A DNA stretch of 9,644 nucleotides from Noviherbaspirillum sp. (GTDB taxonomy: Bacteria; Pseudomonadota; Gammaproteobacteria; Burkholderiales; Burkholderiaceae): assembly GCA_028292785.1 (NCBI GenBank), contig JAQGLQ010000033.1:1-9644 (forward strand), in the 5' to 3' direction. Every line of letters starts with the position of its first letter. Positions within the stretch are counted from its first letter, which is position 1. Below are positions 1 through 7,575 of this stretch, piece by piece. The position numbers and the translations under genes are program-made. The notes under the pieces are model-generated. The model did not search any database, was not told the origin of the DNA, and saw only the letters and a program-made list of their open reading frames with translations.

Positions 1-79
1 GCGCGAGCAACCCTGCGCTCAACTCGGCACGGATGGCTTCGGTGTTCTGCTGATAAAGCTGAATGAATCCGTTTTGCAA
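1..79 (-). CDS. Possible N-terminal fragment of a divergent gene (unidentified; perhaps EgtD-like)
   Basis: Reading the minus strand from a TTG at 79 towards the left edge gives about 26 codons without a stop. The peptide contains FIQLYQQNTEAIRAELSAGL, a polar, helix-like sequence that looks like real protein. It is reminiscent of the start of some proteobacterial EgtD-type histidine N-alpha-methyltransferases (ergothioneine pathway), but the conserved methyltransferase part lies outside the window, so this is only a recollection. The start is uncertain: no clear Shine-Dalgarno precedes the TTG, and the frame stays open further upstream without an ATG that I could pick. If real, the gene is divergent from the ABC operon. 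Confidence 0.35.
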   Translation of the reverse strand, partial: MQNGFIQLYQQNTEAIRAELSAGLLA

Positions 80-244
80 GATTTGATATCGCTTATGTTT
101 TAAATGAATCGTGCCGCAATGAATGACGGAGCGGCGACAGGTGCTCCGCAGACGATCGACCGATGATATACGATAATTCTGGCTATCATAGTGGGCCCGA
201 TTCGCCGCTTATTGACACGCCACAAGCAAGGACGACCTTATTTC
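80..244. other. Intergenic region between divergent genes
   Basis: These 165 bases are more AT-rich than the genes to the right, notably at 80-110 and 165-190, and should hold the promoters of the ABC operon and of the divergent leftward gene. AT-rich hexamers such as GATAAT (172-177) are present, but I could not pair any of them with a good -35 at normal spacing. TTGACA at 212-217 has no matching -10 before the start codon. A small inverted repeat (CGGAGC 127-132, GCTCCG 143-148, 10-base loop) is present. An AAGGA at 228-232 is the likely ribosome binding site for the ATG at 245, with a rather long 12-base spacer. Confidence 0.4.
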
Positions 245-910
245 ATGCTGCAGCTGCGCGAGCTAACGAAGACTTATCCGAACGGCCGGCGCGTGCTGAC
301 CGCATTGTCCTACGCGCTGGGCGATGGAGAATACGTTGCCGTCATGGGCGATTCCGGGGTCGGAAAATCCACCCTGCTCAACCTCATCGCCGGCCTCGAT
401 GCGCCGGACGCGGGCGAAATTCTGGTCGATGGCGTGGCGATGTCGGCCCTCGACGATGATGCCGCCACCTGTTTGCGCCGCACAAAATTCGGCTTCATTT
501 TCCAGGCCTTCCATCTGCTTCCTTATCTGACCTTGAAGCAGAACGTCGCCCTCCCCCTCTTGCTGAACGGCGCCGATGACGACAGGGCGCGAGAAATGCT
601 GGCGGCGGTGGGGCTCGCCGATCGGGCCGACGATCTGCCGCGGCAGTTATCCGGCGGCGAAATGCAGCGCGTCGCGATTGCGCGCGCACTGGCGCATCGT
701 CCCAAGCTGGTGCTCGCCGACGAGCCGACCGGCAATCTCGACCCCGATACCGCGCACGACGTGCTCATGCTGCTGCGTTCGGAGATCAAGGCGAACGGCG
801 CGTCCGGCATCATCGTCACGCATTCGCATGCGGCGGCGGCCACCGCGGATCGTGTATTGGTACTGACGAAAAACGGTTTGCAGCCCGCGCCGCAACGACA
901 GCAGGCATGA
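245..910 (+). CDS. ABC transporter ATP-binding protein, MacB/LolD/YbbA type
   Basis: A 221-residue ATPase, the usual length for stand-alone ATPases that power FtsX-type permeases (LolD, MacB ATPase domain, FtsE, YbbA). All motifs are intact: Walker A GDSGVGKST (residues 35-43), Q-loop Gln87 in FIFQAFHLLP, signature LSGGE (135-139), Walker B with Asp159-Glu160 in LVLADEPTGNLD, and switch His193 in VTHSH. The ADEPTGNLD string and LSGGE signature are typical of this subfamily. I chose ATG 245 because the protein then begins MLQLRELTKTYPNG, the normal start for the family; an in-frame GTG at 191 would add 18 atypical residues. Its stop overlaps the permease start (ATGA, 907-910), so the two are translationally coupled and surely partners. 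It should act as a dimer on the cytoplasmic face of the permease. The substrate cannot be read from the sequence. Confidence 0.93.
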   Translation: MLQLRELTKTYPNGRRVLTALSYALGDGEYVAVMGDSGVGKSTLLNLIAGLDAPDAGEILVDGVAMSALDDDAATCLRRTKFGFIFQAFHLLPYLTLKQNVALPLLLNGADDDRAREMLAAVGLADRADDLPRQLSGGEMQRVAIARALAHRPKLVLADEPTGNLDPDTAHDVLMLLRSEIKANGASGIIVTHSHAAAATADRVLVLTKNGLQPAPQRQQA

Positions 911-3456
911 GACACGATGCGCCGAGCCGCTTGCAGCTGCGCCGCTGGCTGATCGGCGGCGAGTGGCGTGCCCATCCGCTGCGCGTATCGCTCGCGGTCG
1001 CCGCCATCGCTCTTGGCGTCGCGCTCGGATTCGCGATCCATCTCATCAATGCAGCCGCCTTCAATGAATTCACCGCCGCCGTCAAAAGCATCTCCGGCCA
1101 GGCGGACCTTCAACTGCGCGCGGTCCAGCCGCTGTTCGACGAAGCGCTGTTCGCGCGGCTGGCGCAACGCGAAGAGATCGCGCTGGCCAGCCCTGTTCTC
1201 GAAATCGATGCGGCGGTAGCGGGCGAGGAAAAGGCGCTGAAGGTGCTCGGCGTCGATCCCCTGCGCAGCGGCGGCATCGCGCCCGACCTGTTGGGGACGC
1301 CGGCGGAAGGCAGGGCGCTGGACATCTTCGGCGACGACACCATCTTTCTGTCGCCCGCCGCCATGGAATGGCTGAAACTGAAGGAAGGCGATGCGCTGCA
1401 TCTGCGTATCGGCATCGACGCGCTGACCCTGCGCGTGGCCGGCGGTATCGCCGGCGCGCGTCCGGGCCAGCGCATCGCGGTGATGGATATCGGCGCGGCG
1501 CAATGGCGCTTTGGCCAGATCGGAAGACTGACGCGCATCGATCTGAAGCTGACGCCGGGAGTGAGCCGCGATACGTTCAAGCGCCGACTGTCCGCCGAAT
1601 TCGGCGCGCAATTCCGGGTGACGGAGACCGGCGAGCAGGAAGCCCAGGCATCGAACATGTCGCGCGCCTATCGCGTGAACCTGAACATGCTGGCGATGGT
1701 CGCCCTGTTCACCGGCGCCTTCCTGGTGTTTTCGACGCAGGCGCTGTCGGTGATACGCCGGCGCGGCCAGCTGGCCCTGCTGCGCGTCATGGGCATGAGG
1801 CGCGGTCAGGTGCTTGCGCAGATCCTCACCGAGGGACTGGTCCTGGGCGCGGCCGGCTCGCTGATCGGCCTTGCTGTCGGATATGCGCTGGCGGCCGCGG
1901 TGCTGCGCCTGTTCGGCGGCGACCTTGGCGGCGGCTACTTCCCCGGCGTCGCGCCGTCGGTGCAATTCTCCTTCACCGCCGCCGCGACGTTTTTCCTGCT
2001 CGGCACCGGCATCTCGCTGATCGGCTGCGCCAGCCCGGCGTGGGAGGCGGCGAATGCGAAACCGGCGCAATCCCTGAAGTCGGGCAGCGAAGACATGGCG
2101 CTTTCCAAGCTCGCATCGCCCTGGCCCGCGCTTGCCTGCCTGCTCGCGGCAGCGGCACTGACCCGGATGCCGGCGGCGAACGGCCTGCCGGTTTTCGGGT
2201 ATCTGGCAATCGCGCTGTTTCTGGTGGGCGGCATCGGACTGATGCCGCGCATCGCCTTGCTGGTATTCGCCGCGCTGTCGCGGCGTATGGCCGGCTCGGC
2301 CAGGTCTCCGGTCGCGACGCTCGCACTGGCGCGGCTGGCGAATGCGCCCAACCAGGCGTCAATCGCATTGGGCGGTGTACTGACGAGTTTCAGCCTGATG
2401 GTGGCGATGGCGATCATGGTGTCCAGTTTCCGCGTATCGGTCGACGACTGGCTGTTGCGCCTGCTTTCCGCCGACATCTATGTGCGGCCCGCCGCGGGCG
2501 GCAACACCGCCGCGCTCAAGGAACCGGAGCAGCAGTCCATCGCCTCGGCGCCGGGCATCGCGCGGGCCGAGTTCTCGCGCTTCGTCCCATTGACGCTGGA
2601 CCCGGCGCGGCCGCCGGTCACGCTGATCGCGCGCCCGATCGATGCCGCCGATCCCGGCAAGCGGCTTGTGCTCACCGGCGACCCGGTGCCGCCGGCGGAA
2701 CTGCCCAAGGGCGCGCTGCCGGTCTGGGTATCGGAGGCGATGCTCGATCTGTACGGTTACCGCCCCGGCCGGCGCGTCGCATTGCCGATCGGAGCGGGCA
2801 TGCATGAATTCGTGGTGGCAGGCGTATGGCGCGACTATGCGCGGCAATCGGGGGCGATCCAGATGCGCCTGTCGGACTACCGGATGCTGACGGCGGACCT
2901 GAACGTCAACGACATCGCGCTATGGCTGCGTCCCGGCGTCAGCGCCGAGGAGGCGCTGGCCGGCCTGCGCCGCCTGCCGTTCGCGGATACCCTCGAGTTC
3001 GCGCAGCCGGACGAGATCCGCGCGCTCAGCCTGAGGATTTTCGATCGCAGTTTCGCCGTCACGTATCTGCTCGAAATCGTCGCGATCGTGATCGGCCTGT
3101 TCGGCGTGGCGGCAACGTTCTCGGCACAGACGCTGGCGCGCGCCAAGGAGTTCGGCATGCTGCGCCATGTCGGCGTCACGCGACGGCAAATTCTCGGCAT
3201 GCTGGGCGCGGAGGGAAGCCTGCTTACGGCGCTCGGCATCGGAGTCGGCTTCCTGCTCGGCACGGTGATCAGCCTGGTGCTGGTGTTCATCGTGAATCCG
3301 CAGTCCTTCCACTGGACCATGCAGCTGCATATCCCGTGGGGAATGCTAGCGACGGTGGCATCGCTCATGCTGGCGTCGGCGGCGGTCACGGCGCTGCTGG
3401 CGGGAAGGCACGCGGTGTCGGGCGAGGCAGTGCGCGCGGTGCGGGAGGATTGGTGA
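907..3456 (+). CDS. Double-FtsX ABC permease, YbbP/AttFG-like, 10 TM
   Basis: An 849-residue inner-membrane permease that matches the E. coli YbbP architecture: one TM near residues 28-50, a periplasmic domain (~50-255), TMs near 260-282, 308-332 and 356-375 (first FtsX domain), TMs near 406-421, 431-455 and 484-508, a second periplasmic domain (~510-715), and TMs near 719-742, 770-797 and 812-833 (second FtsX domain). Both FtsX cores carry the family pattern of a basic, LLRVMG- or MLRHVG-like segment after the first TM (RRRGQLALLRVMGMRRGQ and LARAKEFGMLRHVGVTRRQ). Family members (YbbP, LolCE, MacB) use mechanotransmission: ATP hydrolysis drives periplasmic domains that move lipids, lipoproteins or other hydrophobic molecules, rather than transport through a channel. 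It overlaps the ATPase upstream by 4 bases and the lipocalin-like gene downstream by 1 base, so this is one operon. Because both FtsX units are on one chain, one copy should form the whole permease. Confidence 0.9.
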   Translation: MRHDAPSRLQLRRWLIGGEWRAHPLRVSLAVAAIALGVALGFAIHLINAAAFNEFTAAVKSISGQADLQLRAVQPLFDEALFARLAQREEIALASPVLEIDAAVAGEEKALKVLGVDPLRSGGIAPDLLGTPAEGRALDIFGDDTIFLSPAAMEWLKLKEGDALHLRIGIDALTLRVAGGIAGARPGQRIAVMDIGAAQWRFGQIGRLTRIDLKLTPGVSRDTFKRRLSAEFGAQFRVTETGEQEAQASNMSRAYRVNLNMLAMVALFTGAFLVFSTQALSVIRRRGQLALLRVMGMRRGQVLAQILTEGLVLGAAGSLIGLAVGYALAAAVLRLFGGDLGGGYFPGVAPSVQFSFTAAATFFLLGTGISLIGCASPAWEAANAKPAQSLKSGSEDMALSKLASPWPALACLLAAAALTRMPAANGLPVFGYLAIALFLVGGIGLMPRIALLVFAALSRRMAGSARSPVATLALARLANAPNQASIALGGVLTSFSLMVAMAIMVSSFRVSVDDWLLRLLSADIYVRPAAGGNTAALKEPEQQSIASAPGIARAEFSRFVPLTLDPARPPVTLIARPIDAADPGKRLVLTGDPVPPAELPKGALPVWVSEAMLDLYGYRPGRRVALPIGAGMHEFVVAGVWRDYARQSGAIQMRLSDYRMLTADLNVNDIALWLRPGVSAEEALAGLRRLPFADTLEFAQPDEIRALSLRIFDRSFAVTYLLEIVAIVIGLFGVAATFSAQTLARAKEFGMLRHVGVTRRQILGMLGAEGSLLTALGIGVGFLLGTVISLVLVFIVNPQSFHWTMQLHIPWGMLATVASLMLASAAVTALLAGRHAVSGEAVRAVREDW
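3443..3448 (+). promoter_or_regulatory. Ribosome binding site of the lipocalin-like gene
   Basis: GGGAGG lies inside the last codons of the permease gene, 7 bases before the ATG at 3456. This strong Shine-Dalgarno with ideal spacing fixes the start of the next gene and shows that it is translated from within the operon transcript. Confidence 0.75.
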
Positions 3457-4541
3457 TGTGGCGTTCGATACGGATTGCATTCTTCGCGCTGGCGCTGGCA
3501 ATGTTGCTGGCCGCGCCCGCCTCCCCTGCTCCTCCACACTTGTCGCAGGTGATGCCGGACAAGCCGGTCAGCTTTCCGCGCGACTTCGGCGCCCATCCGG
3601 ATTTTCGCACCGAGTGGTGGTACGCGACCGGCTGGCTCGAAACCGCCGACAAAAAGCCGCTCGGCTTTCAGGTTACTTTTTTCCGCACCGCTACCGATCA
3701 TGACCCGGCGAACCCAAGCCGTTTCGCGCCGAAGCAGTTGATCATCGCCCATGCCGCGGTGTCCGATCCCGCCGTCGGCAGGCTGCTGCACGATCAGAAG
3801 ATCGCGCGCGAGGGCTTCGGCCTCGCTCATGCGAAAGAGGGAGATACCGATGTCAGGCTCGAGGACTGGGTGCTGGCACGCGACGCGGACGGGCGCTATC
3901 GGGCCACCGTGAAGGCGCGCGATTTCACGCTGAACCTGACGTTGAAACCGACACAGCCGCCGATGCTGCAAGGCGAAGGAGGATTCTCCCGCAAAGGCCC
4001 GAAGCCGGAACAGGCCAGCTACTATTACAGCGAACCGCAATTGCAGGTGAGCGGATCGCTCACGCGCGACGGCAAATCCGTGGCCGTGAACGGCAGCGCC
4101 TGGCTCGACCATGAATGGTCGACCAGCGTGCTCGATCCGAATGCGGTCGGCTGGGACTGGATCGGCGTCAATCTCGACGACGGCTCGGCGCTGATGGCTT
4201 TCCAGATCCGCGGCAAATCCGGCGAGAAGCTGTGGGCCGATGCGCAATTGCGCGACACATCCGGTCGCGTCACCCGTTTCAGGCCGGACGAGGTGCGCTT
4301 CAGTCCGCAGCGCAGCTGGCGTTCGCCGCGCACCGGCGCCACCTATCCCGTGGCGACGCGCATCGAAATCGGCACGACAGCCTGGACGCTGACGCCGCTA
4401 CAGGACGACCAGGAACTCGATTCGCGGCAGTCGGTCGGCGCGGTGTACTGGGAGGGCGCGGTGACGGTCAGCCGCGACGGCAAGCCGGCGGGACGCGGCT
4501 ATCTGGAAATGACAGGCTATCTGAAGGCAATGAAACTATGA
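3456..4541 (+). CDS. Exported lipocalin-like protein, AttH / CrtC N-terminal type
   Basis: A 361-residue protein with a classical signal peptide: basic start MWRSIR, hydrophobic core ~7-20, and an Ala/Pro-rich cleavage zone around residues 20-26. There is no lipobox cysteine, so it should be a soluble periplasmic protein. The mature part has the hallmarks of the AttH / carotenoid 1,2-hydratase-like lipocalin family: HPDFRTEWWY (residues 47-56), the AWLDHEWSTS block (215-224), WDW with IGVNLDDG (233 onward), and a C-terminal GYLEMTGY. Databases often name such proteins carotenoid 1,2-hydratase or hydroxyneurosporene synthase. No other carotenoid gene is visible here, and the context (an ABC/FtsX pair just upstream) fits AttH from attEFGH-type operons much better. 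The likely role is to bind or modify a lipophilic molecule handled by the adjacent transporters; the ligand is unknown. It overlaps both neighbours (TGATG at 3454-3458, ATGA at 4538-4541). Confidence 0.85.
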   Translation: MWRSIRIAFFALALAMLLAAPASPAPPHLSQVMPDKPVSFPRDFGAHPDFRTEWWYATGWLETADKKPLGFQVTFFRTATDHDPANPSRFAPKQLIIAHAAVSDPAVGRLLHDQKIAREGFGLAHAKEGDTDVRLEDWVLARDADGRYRATVKARDFTLNLTLKPTQPPMLQGEGGFSRKGPKPEQASYYYSEPQLQVSGSLTRDGKSVAVNGSAWLDHEWSTSVLDPNAVGWDWIGVNLDDGSALMAFQIRGKSGEKLWADAQLRDTSGRVTRFRPDEVRFSPQRSWRSPRTGATYPVATRIEIGTTAWTLTPLQDDQELDSRQSVGAVYWEGAVTVSRDGKPAGRGYLEMTGYLKAMKL

Positions 4542-6340
4542 ACACGGGTACCTCCCGCCAGCCGCAAAAGGGCAATCTGGCGATGCTGAAAAAGCTCCTG
4601 CCGTTTCTTGCCCCGTACAAGCGGCAGTTCGCACTGGCCGGCATCGCCCTGCTGTTCGCCGCCGGCGCGACGCTGGCCATCCCTTACGGTTTCAAGCAGC
4701 TGATCGATATCGGATTCGGCCATGCCGGCATGCGCGACCCGGCGCATATCGACCGATACTTCATTGCCTTGTTCGGCATCGCCTGCGTGCTGGCGCTGGC
4801 GACGGCAGCGCGCTTCTACATGGTGTCGTGGCTGGGAGAGCGCGTGACGGCCGATCTGCGCAGCGCTGTATACCGGCATGTGGTCGGCCAGAGTCCGCAA
4901 TTCTTTGAGACCACCCAGACCGGCGAGGTGCTGTCGCGCCTCACCACGGACACCACGCTGATACAGGCGCTGGTGGGTACCAGCATCTCCATGGCAATGC
5001 GCAACGCGCTGCTGTTCACCGGCGGGCTCGTGATGCTGTTCGTGACCAGCACGCGGCTGTCCGCGATCATCATCGTGATGCTGGCGGCGGTGGTGCTGCC
5101 CATCGTGTTTTTCGGGCGCCGGGTGCGCAGGCTCTCGCGCGATTCGCAGGATCGCATCGCCGATGCTTCGGCGCTGGCGGGAGAAATCCTCAACGCCGTG
5201 CCGACGGTGCAGGCGTTCACCCATGAAGGCGATGAAGCGAGGCGTTTTTCCGGCGCGGTCGAGCGCGCGTTCATGACGGCGATGCAAAGGATACGGGCAC
5301 GCTCGCTGTTGACCGTGGTCGCGATCCTGCTGATCTTCGGCGCGATCGTGTTCGTGCTCTGGCTCGGTGCGCACGCCGTCATGGAGGGCAGAATGACCGA
5401 AGGCGAGCTGGCGCAGTTCATCCTGTATGCCACCATCGTGGCCGGCGCGATCGGCGCCTTGTCCGAGGTGCTCGGCGATGCGCAGCGCGCCGCCGGCGCC
5501 GCCGAGCGACTGCTGGAACTGCTGGCCGAGCGCTCGCCGATTCGATCGCCGGCGCAACCGCTGCGCTTGCCATTGCGCGCCATCAGTGCCGGGGCGGCGC
5601 TGGCGCTGCAAGGCGTGACGTTCCACTATCCTTCGCGTCCGCAAACGCCTGCATTGTTCAGGCTGTCGCTGGCGGTGCGCCCCGGCGAAACCGTGGCGAT
5701 CGTCGGTCCTTCGGGCGCCGGCAAGACCACCTTGTTCCAGCTGCTGCTGCGCTTCTACGATCCGCGGGAAGGCTCGGTCCTGCTGGACGGCGTCGACATC
5801 AGGCAGCTCGATCTGCATGCGCTGCGGGGCGCCATCGGCGTCGTGCCGCAGGACACGGTGATCTTTTCCGCCGATGCGATGGAGAATATCCGTTATGGCC
5901 GTTCCGACGCCACCGACGCCGAGGTGATCGCGGCAGCCAGGCTGGCGGCCGCGCATGAATTCATCGAACGGCTGCCGCAAGGCTATCGATCCTTCCTCGG
6001 CGAGCGCGGCGTGCGCCTGTCCGGCGGCCAGCGGCAACGCATCGCTATCGCCCGCGCCCTGCTGAAAAACCCTCCGCTGCTACTGCTCGACGAAGCCACC
6101 AGCGCGCTCGATGCCGAGTCCGAACGCCTGGTGCAAAGCGCGCTCGAAGCCGCGATGGTCGGCCGCACCACCCTGGTGATCGCGCATCGTCTGGCCACCG
6201 TGCAGCGGGCGGACCGCATCATCGTGATGGACCAGGGCAGGATCGTAGAAACCGGCACACATGCCGCACTGGTCGCGCAAGGCGGGCTGTATGCAAGCCT
6301 GGCCGAGTTGCAGTTTTCGCAACCCGTCGCGGAAAAGTGA
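4538..6340 (+). CDS. MsbA-like ABC exporter, fused membrane and ATPase domains
   Basis: A 600-residue half-transporter expected to act as a homodimer in the inner membrane. The membrane domain has six predicted helices (about 31-52, 75-95, 156-175, 177-197, 257-281, 291-313), and the ATPase domain covers about 345-590. ATPase motifs are complete: Walker A GPSGAGKTT (390-398), Q-loop Gln438 in VVPQD, signature LSGGQ (494-498), Walker B with catalytic Glu519 in LLLLDEATSALD, and switch His550 in IAHRLATV. It resembles the MsbA-related ABCB group of Proteobacteria (lipid or drug exporters); sequence alone does not decide the substrate. The start ATG 4538 overlaps the stop of the lipocalin-like gene (ATGA), with a weak GAAGG at 4522-4526 upstream. 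It is not necessarily the essential MsbA: no lpxK or other lipid A gene is adjacent, and the operon context suggests a partner role with the upstream FtsX-type system. Confidence 0.92.
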   Translation: MNTGTSRQPQKGNLAMLKKLLPFLAPYKRQFALAGIALLFAAGATLAIPYGFKQLIDIGFGHAGMRDPAHIDRYFIALFGIACVLALATAARFYMVSWLGERVTADLRSAVYRHVVGQSPQFFETTQTGEVLSRLTTDTTLIQALVGTSISMAMRNALLFTGGLVMLFVTSTRLSAIIIVMLAAVVLPIVFFGRRVRRLSRDSQDRIADASALAGEILNAVPTVQAFTHEGDEARRFSGAVERAFMTAMQRIRARSLLTVVAILLIFGAIVFVLWLGAHAVMEGRMTEGELAQFILYATIVAGAIGALSEVLGDAQRAAGAAERLLELLAERSPIRSPAQPLRLPLRAISAGAALALQGVTFHYPSRPQTPALFRLSLAVRPGETVAIVGPSGAGKTTLFQLLLRFYDPREGSVLLDGVDIRQLDLHALRGAIGVVPQDTVIFSADAMENIRYGRSDATDAEVIAAARLAAAHEFIERLPQGYRSFLGERGVRLSGGQRQRIAIARALLKNPPLLLLDEATSALDAESERLVQSALEAAMVGRTTLVIAHRLATVQRADRIIVMDQGRIVETGTHAALVAQGGLYASLAELQFSQPVAEK

Positions 6341-6389
6341 ATGTGCCCGCATCCACGCACTTTATTAAATTAAAATACCGGCCCCAACC

Positions 6390-6417
6390 GATACTCCGCT
6401 TCATGCGCCAATATAAT
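6390..6417 (+). promoter_or_regulatory. Candidate promoter for thyA
   Basis: A perfect TATAAT lies at 6412-6417 in the gap before thyA. The matching -35 is poor (GATACT around 6390-6395 at 16-base spacing). An AT-rich tract at 6361-6376 sits where an UP element would help RNA polymerase. Transcription would start near 6424 and leave a leader of about 140 bases. The -10 is convincing; the rest is inference. Confidence 0.35.
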
Positions 6418-6422
6418 GGCGT

Positions 6423-6473
6423 GTCGATGGGATGAATGGGCCGAACACGGCGCTCACTCGCTCCCATGACGAC
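6423..6473 (+). other. Foldable leader element upstream of thyA
   Basis: The sequence can fold as a bulged outer stem (GTCG 6423-6426 with CGAC 6470-6473; ATGGGA 6427-6432 with TCCCAT 6462-6467; a GA bulge on the 3' side) that encloses a perfect small hairpin GCCG-AACA-CGGC (6440-6451). It begins about where transcription from the TATAAT at 6412 would start. It resembles no riboswitch class that I recognise. It might be a 5' UTR structure or a DNA operator, or it might be chance. Confidence 0.3.
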
Positions 6474-6564
6474 GATTGCTGTACGATTCCCGAACTCGTC
6501 GATGTAAGGGCTCTCAACGGCTGAACCCATCGTTCACATAATCCGATTCCGAAAATTAGCACCC

Positions 6565-7539
6565 ATGAAACAGTACCTCGACCTCATAAGAACGATTCTT
6601 GAAACAGGCAGCTGGCAGCAAAATCGTACAGGAATCAGAACACTCAGCATTCCCGGCGCCATGATGCGTTTCGACCTGCAGAATGATGGATTTCCCGCAG
6701 TCACCACCAAGAAGCTTGCCTTCAAGTCGGTAATCGGAGAGCTGATCGGATTTCTAAGGGCCAGCCGAAGCGCAGCGGATTTTCGTGCCCTTGGCTGCAA
6801 GGTTTGGGACCAGAACGCAAACGAGAACCAGGAATGGCTCGCGAATCCTTACCGCCTCGGCACTGACGACCTGGGTCCAGTGTACGGGGTGCAATGGCGT
6901 CAATGGCCCGCGTACAAACTTCTCGACGCGCGGAATGTATCTCAAATAGAGGACGCCCAGCGAAGAGGTTTTCGTGTCGTCTCCCGACTCAGCGATGAAG
7001 GCATCGATAAAGTGCTGCTGTATAAGGCGATTGACCAGCTTCGTGAATGCCTGGACACGATTGTTAAGAACCCAGGCAGCCGACGTATCCTGTTTCATGG
7101 CTGGAATTGCGCCGAATTGGATGCGATTGCCCTTCCAGCTTGCCATCTCCTGTACCAGCTGATGCCAAACGCCACTACCAAAGAAATTTCTCTTTGCTTA
7201 TACATTCGAAGCAATGATGTGGGACTTGGAACTCCATTCAACATTGCGGAAGGTGCCGCATTACTTCATTTGGTGGGGCGCTTGACAGGTTACACGCCTC
7301 GTTGGTTCACATATTTTATCGGCGACGCTCACATCTATGAAAACCATCTGGAAATGGTTAAGGAGCAGCTGACTCGGGAACCCTATCCGGCTCCAAAATT
7401 TGTAATATCAGACCGAATCCCCGACTACGCGATAACTGGAAAATACGAACCCGAGTGGCTTGAGAAACTCGAGCCCGATGACTTCTCTCTTGTTGATTAC
7501 CAGCACCACGCTCCGCTAACCGCTCCAATGGCGGTGTAA
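6565..7539 (+). CDS. thyA: Thymidylate synthase (ThyA)
   Basis: Makes dTMP from dUMP with methylene-tetrahydrofolate as carbon donor and reductant; a cytoplasmic homodimer. The 324 residues show all key elements: Arg21 in NRTGIRT (phosphate binding), [10 protein letters not shown], the dimer-partner arginines in SRRILF (Arg173-Arg174), catalytic Cys193 in [23 protein letters not shown] (Arg215, Asp218, Asn226), the nucleotide-binding His256 and Tyr258 in GDAHIY, and the C-terminal TAPMAV needed for cofactor closure. It is about 60 residues longer than E. coli ThyA because of an insertion in the small domain (about 85-150), like the Lactobacillus form. LPACH instead of the commoner LPPCH agrees with Burkholderiales sequences as I recall them. 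The start has no recognisable Shine-Dalgarno. Its GC content is clearly lower than in the ABC operon. No folA or other folate gene is adjacent on the visible side. Confidence 0.96.
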   Translation: MKQYLDLIRTILETGSWQQNRTGIRTLSIPGAMMRFDLQNDGFPAVTTKKLAFKSVIGELIGFLRASRSAADFRALGCKVWDQNANENQEWLANPYRLGTDDLGPVYGVQWRQWPAYKLLDARNVSQIEDAQRRGFRVVSRLSDEGIDKVLLYKAIDQLRECLDTIVKNPGSRRILFHGWNCAELDAIALPACHLLYQLMPNATTKEISLCLYIRSNDVGLGTPFNIAEGAALLHLVGRLTGYTPRWFTYFIGDAHIYENHLEMVKEQLTREPYPAPKFVISDRIPDYAITGKYEPEWLEKLEPDDFSLVDYQHHAPLTAPMAV

Positions 7540-7543
7540 ATGA

Positions 7544-7575
7544 AGGGTGGCAGGGTTGTGCCTGTCGCCCTTTGC
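7544..7575 (+). terminator. Rho-independent terminator after thyA
   Basis: AGGGTGGCAGG (7544-7554) pairs with CCTGTCGCCCT (7561-7571) in an 11-bp stem including two G-U pairs, with a 6-base loop, five bases after the thyA stop. The following T-run is short (TTT, then more T-rich sequence), so termination may be partial, but position and stem make this a good call. Confidence 0.65.

Noticed and set aside
212..217. TTGACA as a -35 box for the ABC operon
   Set aside because: No -10 hexamer at acceptable spacing before the start codon at 245; transcription would begin inside the ribosome binding site or coding region.
191..244. GTG start adding 18 residues to the ATPase
   Set aside because: The added residues do not fit the family, which begins with the LxLRELTKTY-type strand, and the ATG at 245 has an AAGGA upstream.
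523..2070. Long minus-strand open frame (515 codons) opposite the ATPase and permease genes
   Set aside because: It lies antisense to two clearly real genes. The product is rich in Arg, Gln, Ala and His with no domain, as expected for an antisense frame in high-GC DNA. The same holds for 2877-4247 and 4517-6037 on the minus strand.
1368..2807. Second plus-strand frame (479 codons) inside the permease gene
   Set aside because: Arg/Ala/Gly-rich shadow in the +1 frame of a verified coding sequence; no recognisable motif.
6343..6367. Possible terminator after the ABC exporter (GTGC/GCAC followed by TTTATT)
   Set aside because: The stem is only 4 bp with a 10-base loop, too weak to call.
6219..6530. 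Minus-strand 103-codon frame spanning the end of the exporter and the thyA leader
   Set aside because: Mostly antisense to the exporter C-terminus, no ribosome binding site of note, and no recognised product.
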